Shown here piece after piece: positions 63,751 through 64,000 of a DNA stretch of 64,000 nt (position 1 is its first letter; each line of letters opens with the position of its first letter). The position numbers and the translations under genes were made by a program. The notes beneath the pieces were generated by a model that did not search any database, was not told the origin of the DNA, and worked only from the letters and a program-made list of their open reading frames with translations. Source of the DNA: Gonatopus flavifemur (Eukaryota; Arthropoda; Insecta; Hymenoptera; Dryinidae); contig JAFFJZ010000009.1 of the NCBI GenBank assembly GCA_018340375.1, positions 20,786,501-20,850,500 of the forward strand, given 5' to 3'.

Positions 63751-63920
63751 CGAGGTGTGTTCAAAAAGTAAGGTGACTTTGTATTTTTAAGAAAAAATAT
63801 TCATTTATTTATCAATATTTATGTTGTCCCCTTCAGAGTAATCCCCCTCAGATACAATACACTTATGCCAACGGTTTTTCCAATCCTCAAAGCACTTCTC
63901 ATGAGCACTTTTCGGTATAG
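63751..63920 (-). mobile_element. Truncated third copy of the 1322-bp mariner family
   Basis: Starts after TA (63749-63750) with CGAGGTGTGTTCAAAAAGTA and follows copies A and B closely through the transposase stop and C-terminus (complement of ...WHKCIVSEGDYFEGDN) to about 63920. There it breaks within the last third of the gene and jumps to GTTATGCCAACGTTTTTCC, a partial repeat of TTATGCCAACGGTTTTTCC found 60 bp earlier. The remaining ~80 bp of the window do not match the mariner. Confidence 0.88.
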
Positions 63921-64000
63921 CGTTATGCCAACGTTTTTCCGAGATCCCCATAGATGGCGCTCATCGATGAGAAAATGAGAATTCTCAAAACCTCGGATTG

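Overview
This is a eukaryotic window, almost certainly arthropod and most likely insect. It is AT-rich, has introns of about 57-90 bp with GT/AG borders, and carries mariner, P/THAP9-like, RTE-type and Ty3/gypsy sequences of the kinds common in insects. I found no convincing single-copy host gene, no tRNA or rRNA, and nothing prokaryotic. The window is a nested graveyard of mobile elements; several insertions can be ordered in time because target-site duplications (TSDs) and interrupted reading frames can be read directly.

Layout. (1) 129-775: broken gypsy gag/protease on the minus strand. (2) About 2040-16592: one minus-strand LINE (ORF1, endonuclease, reverse transcriptase, C-terminal Cys-rich region) split by two insertions. 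These are a plus-strand RTE-type LINE at 4920-8288 (8-bp TSD CTTTCCTC) and a 6.24-kb element with ~0.9-kb terminal inverted repeats at 8670-14912 (8-bp TSD TACTCCTT). The latter hosts a DD41D Tc1/mariner-type element with long inverted repeats (9814-11845) and a palindromic MITE (12550-12995). (3) 16636-31436: one minus-strand P-element/THAP9-like transposase gene, THAP domain to C-terminus. It is split by a mariner (17045-18366), a 1.4-kb foldback (19147-20561), a gypsy-type LTR retrotransposon (21630-26901), a second mariner inside that retrotransposon's 4-bp TSD (26904-28225), a palindromic MITE (28511-28980) and a 152-bp MITE (29871-30022). (4) 31437-36200: small MITEs, including one with hAT-type ends, and a palindromic TA-flanked MITE nested in another repeat. 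(5) 36249-37920: a probable solo LTR, followed by a ~355-bp satellite (37921-40250) that switches orientation near 38670. (6) 40518-42725 and 55834-56990: 'CCGATT'-rich repeats, including a ~65-bp tandem array, forming the landing site of a 13.1-kb Ty3/gypsy element at 42726-55829 (4-bp TSD ACTC, tRNA-Lys-type primer site). Its two LTRs carry different Tc1/mariner-type insertions at the same TA-rich spot. (7) 57050-59989: a minus-strand transposase-like gene, tentatively CACTA-type, split by a mauritiana-like mariner (58341-59625). (8) 61675-63354: a SETMAR-type mariner. (9) 63751-63920: a 5'-truncated third copy of the 1322-bp mariner family.

The most unusual observations are a conserved set of four intron-like segments on the strand antisense to gag-pol in both 13.1-kb-element LTRs (and, less exactly, in the solo LTR), the unassigned 6.24-kb long-TIR element, and the P-element gene that still reads across six removable insertions. 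Two mariner copies (17099-18160 and 26958-28019) and one DD41D transposase (10325-11389) have full open reading frames with all catalytic residues, so recent activity is plausible. Family assignments rest on motif recognition by eye; no database search was run.
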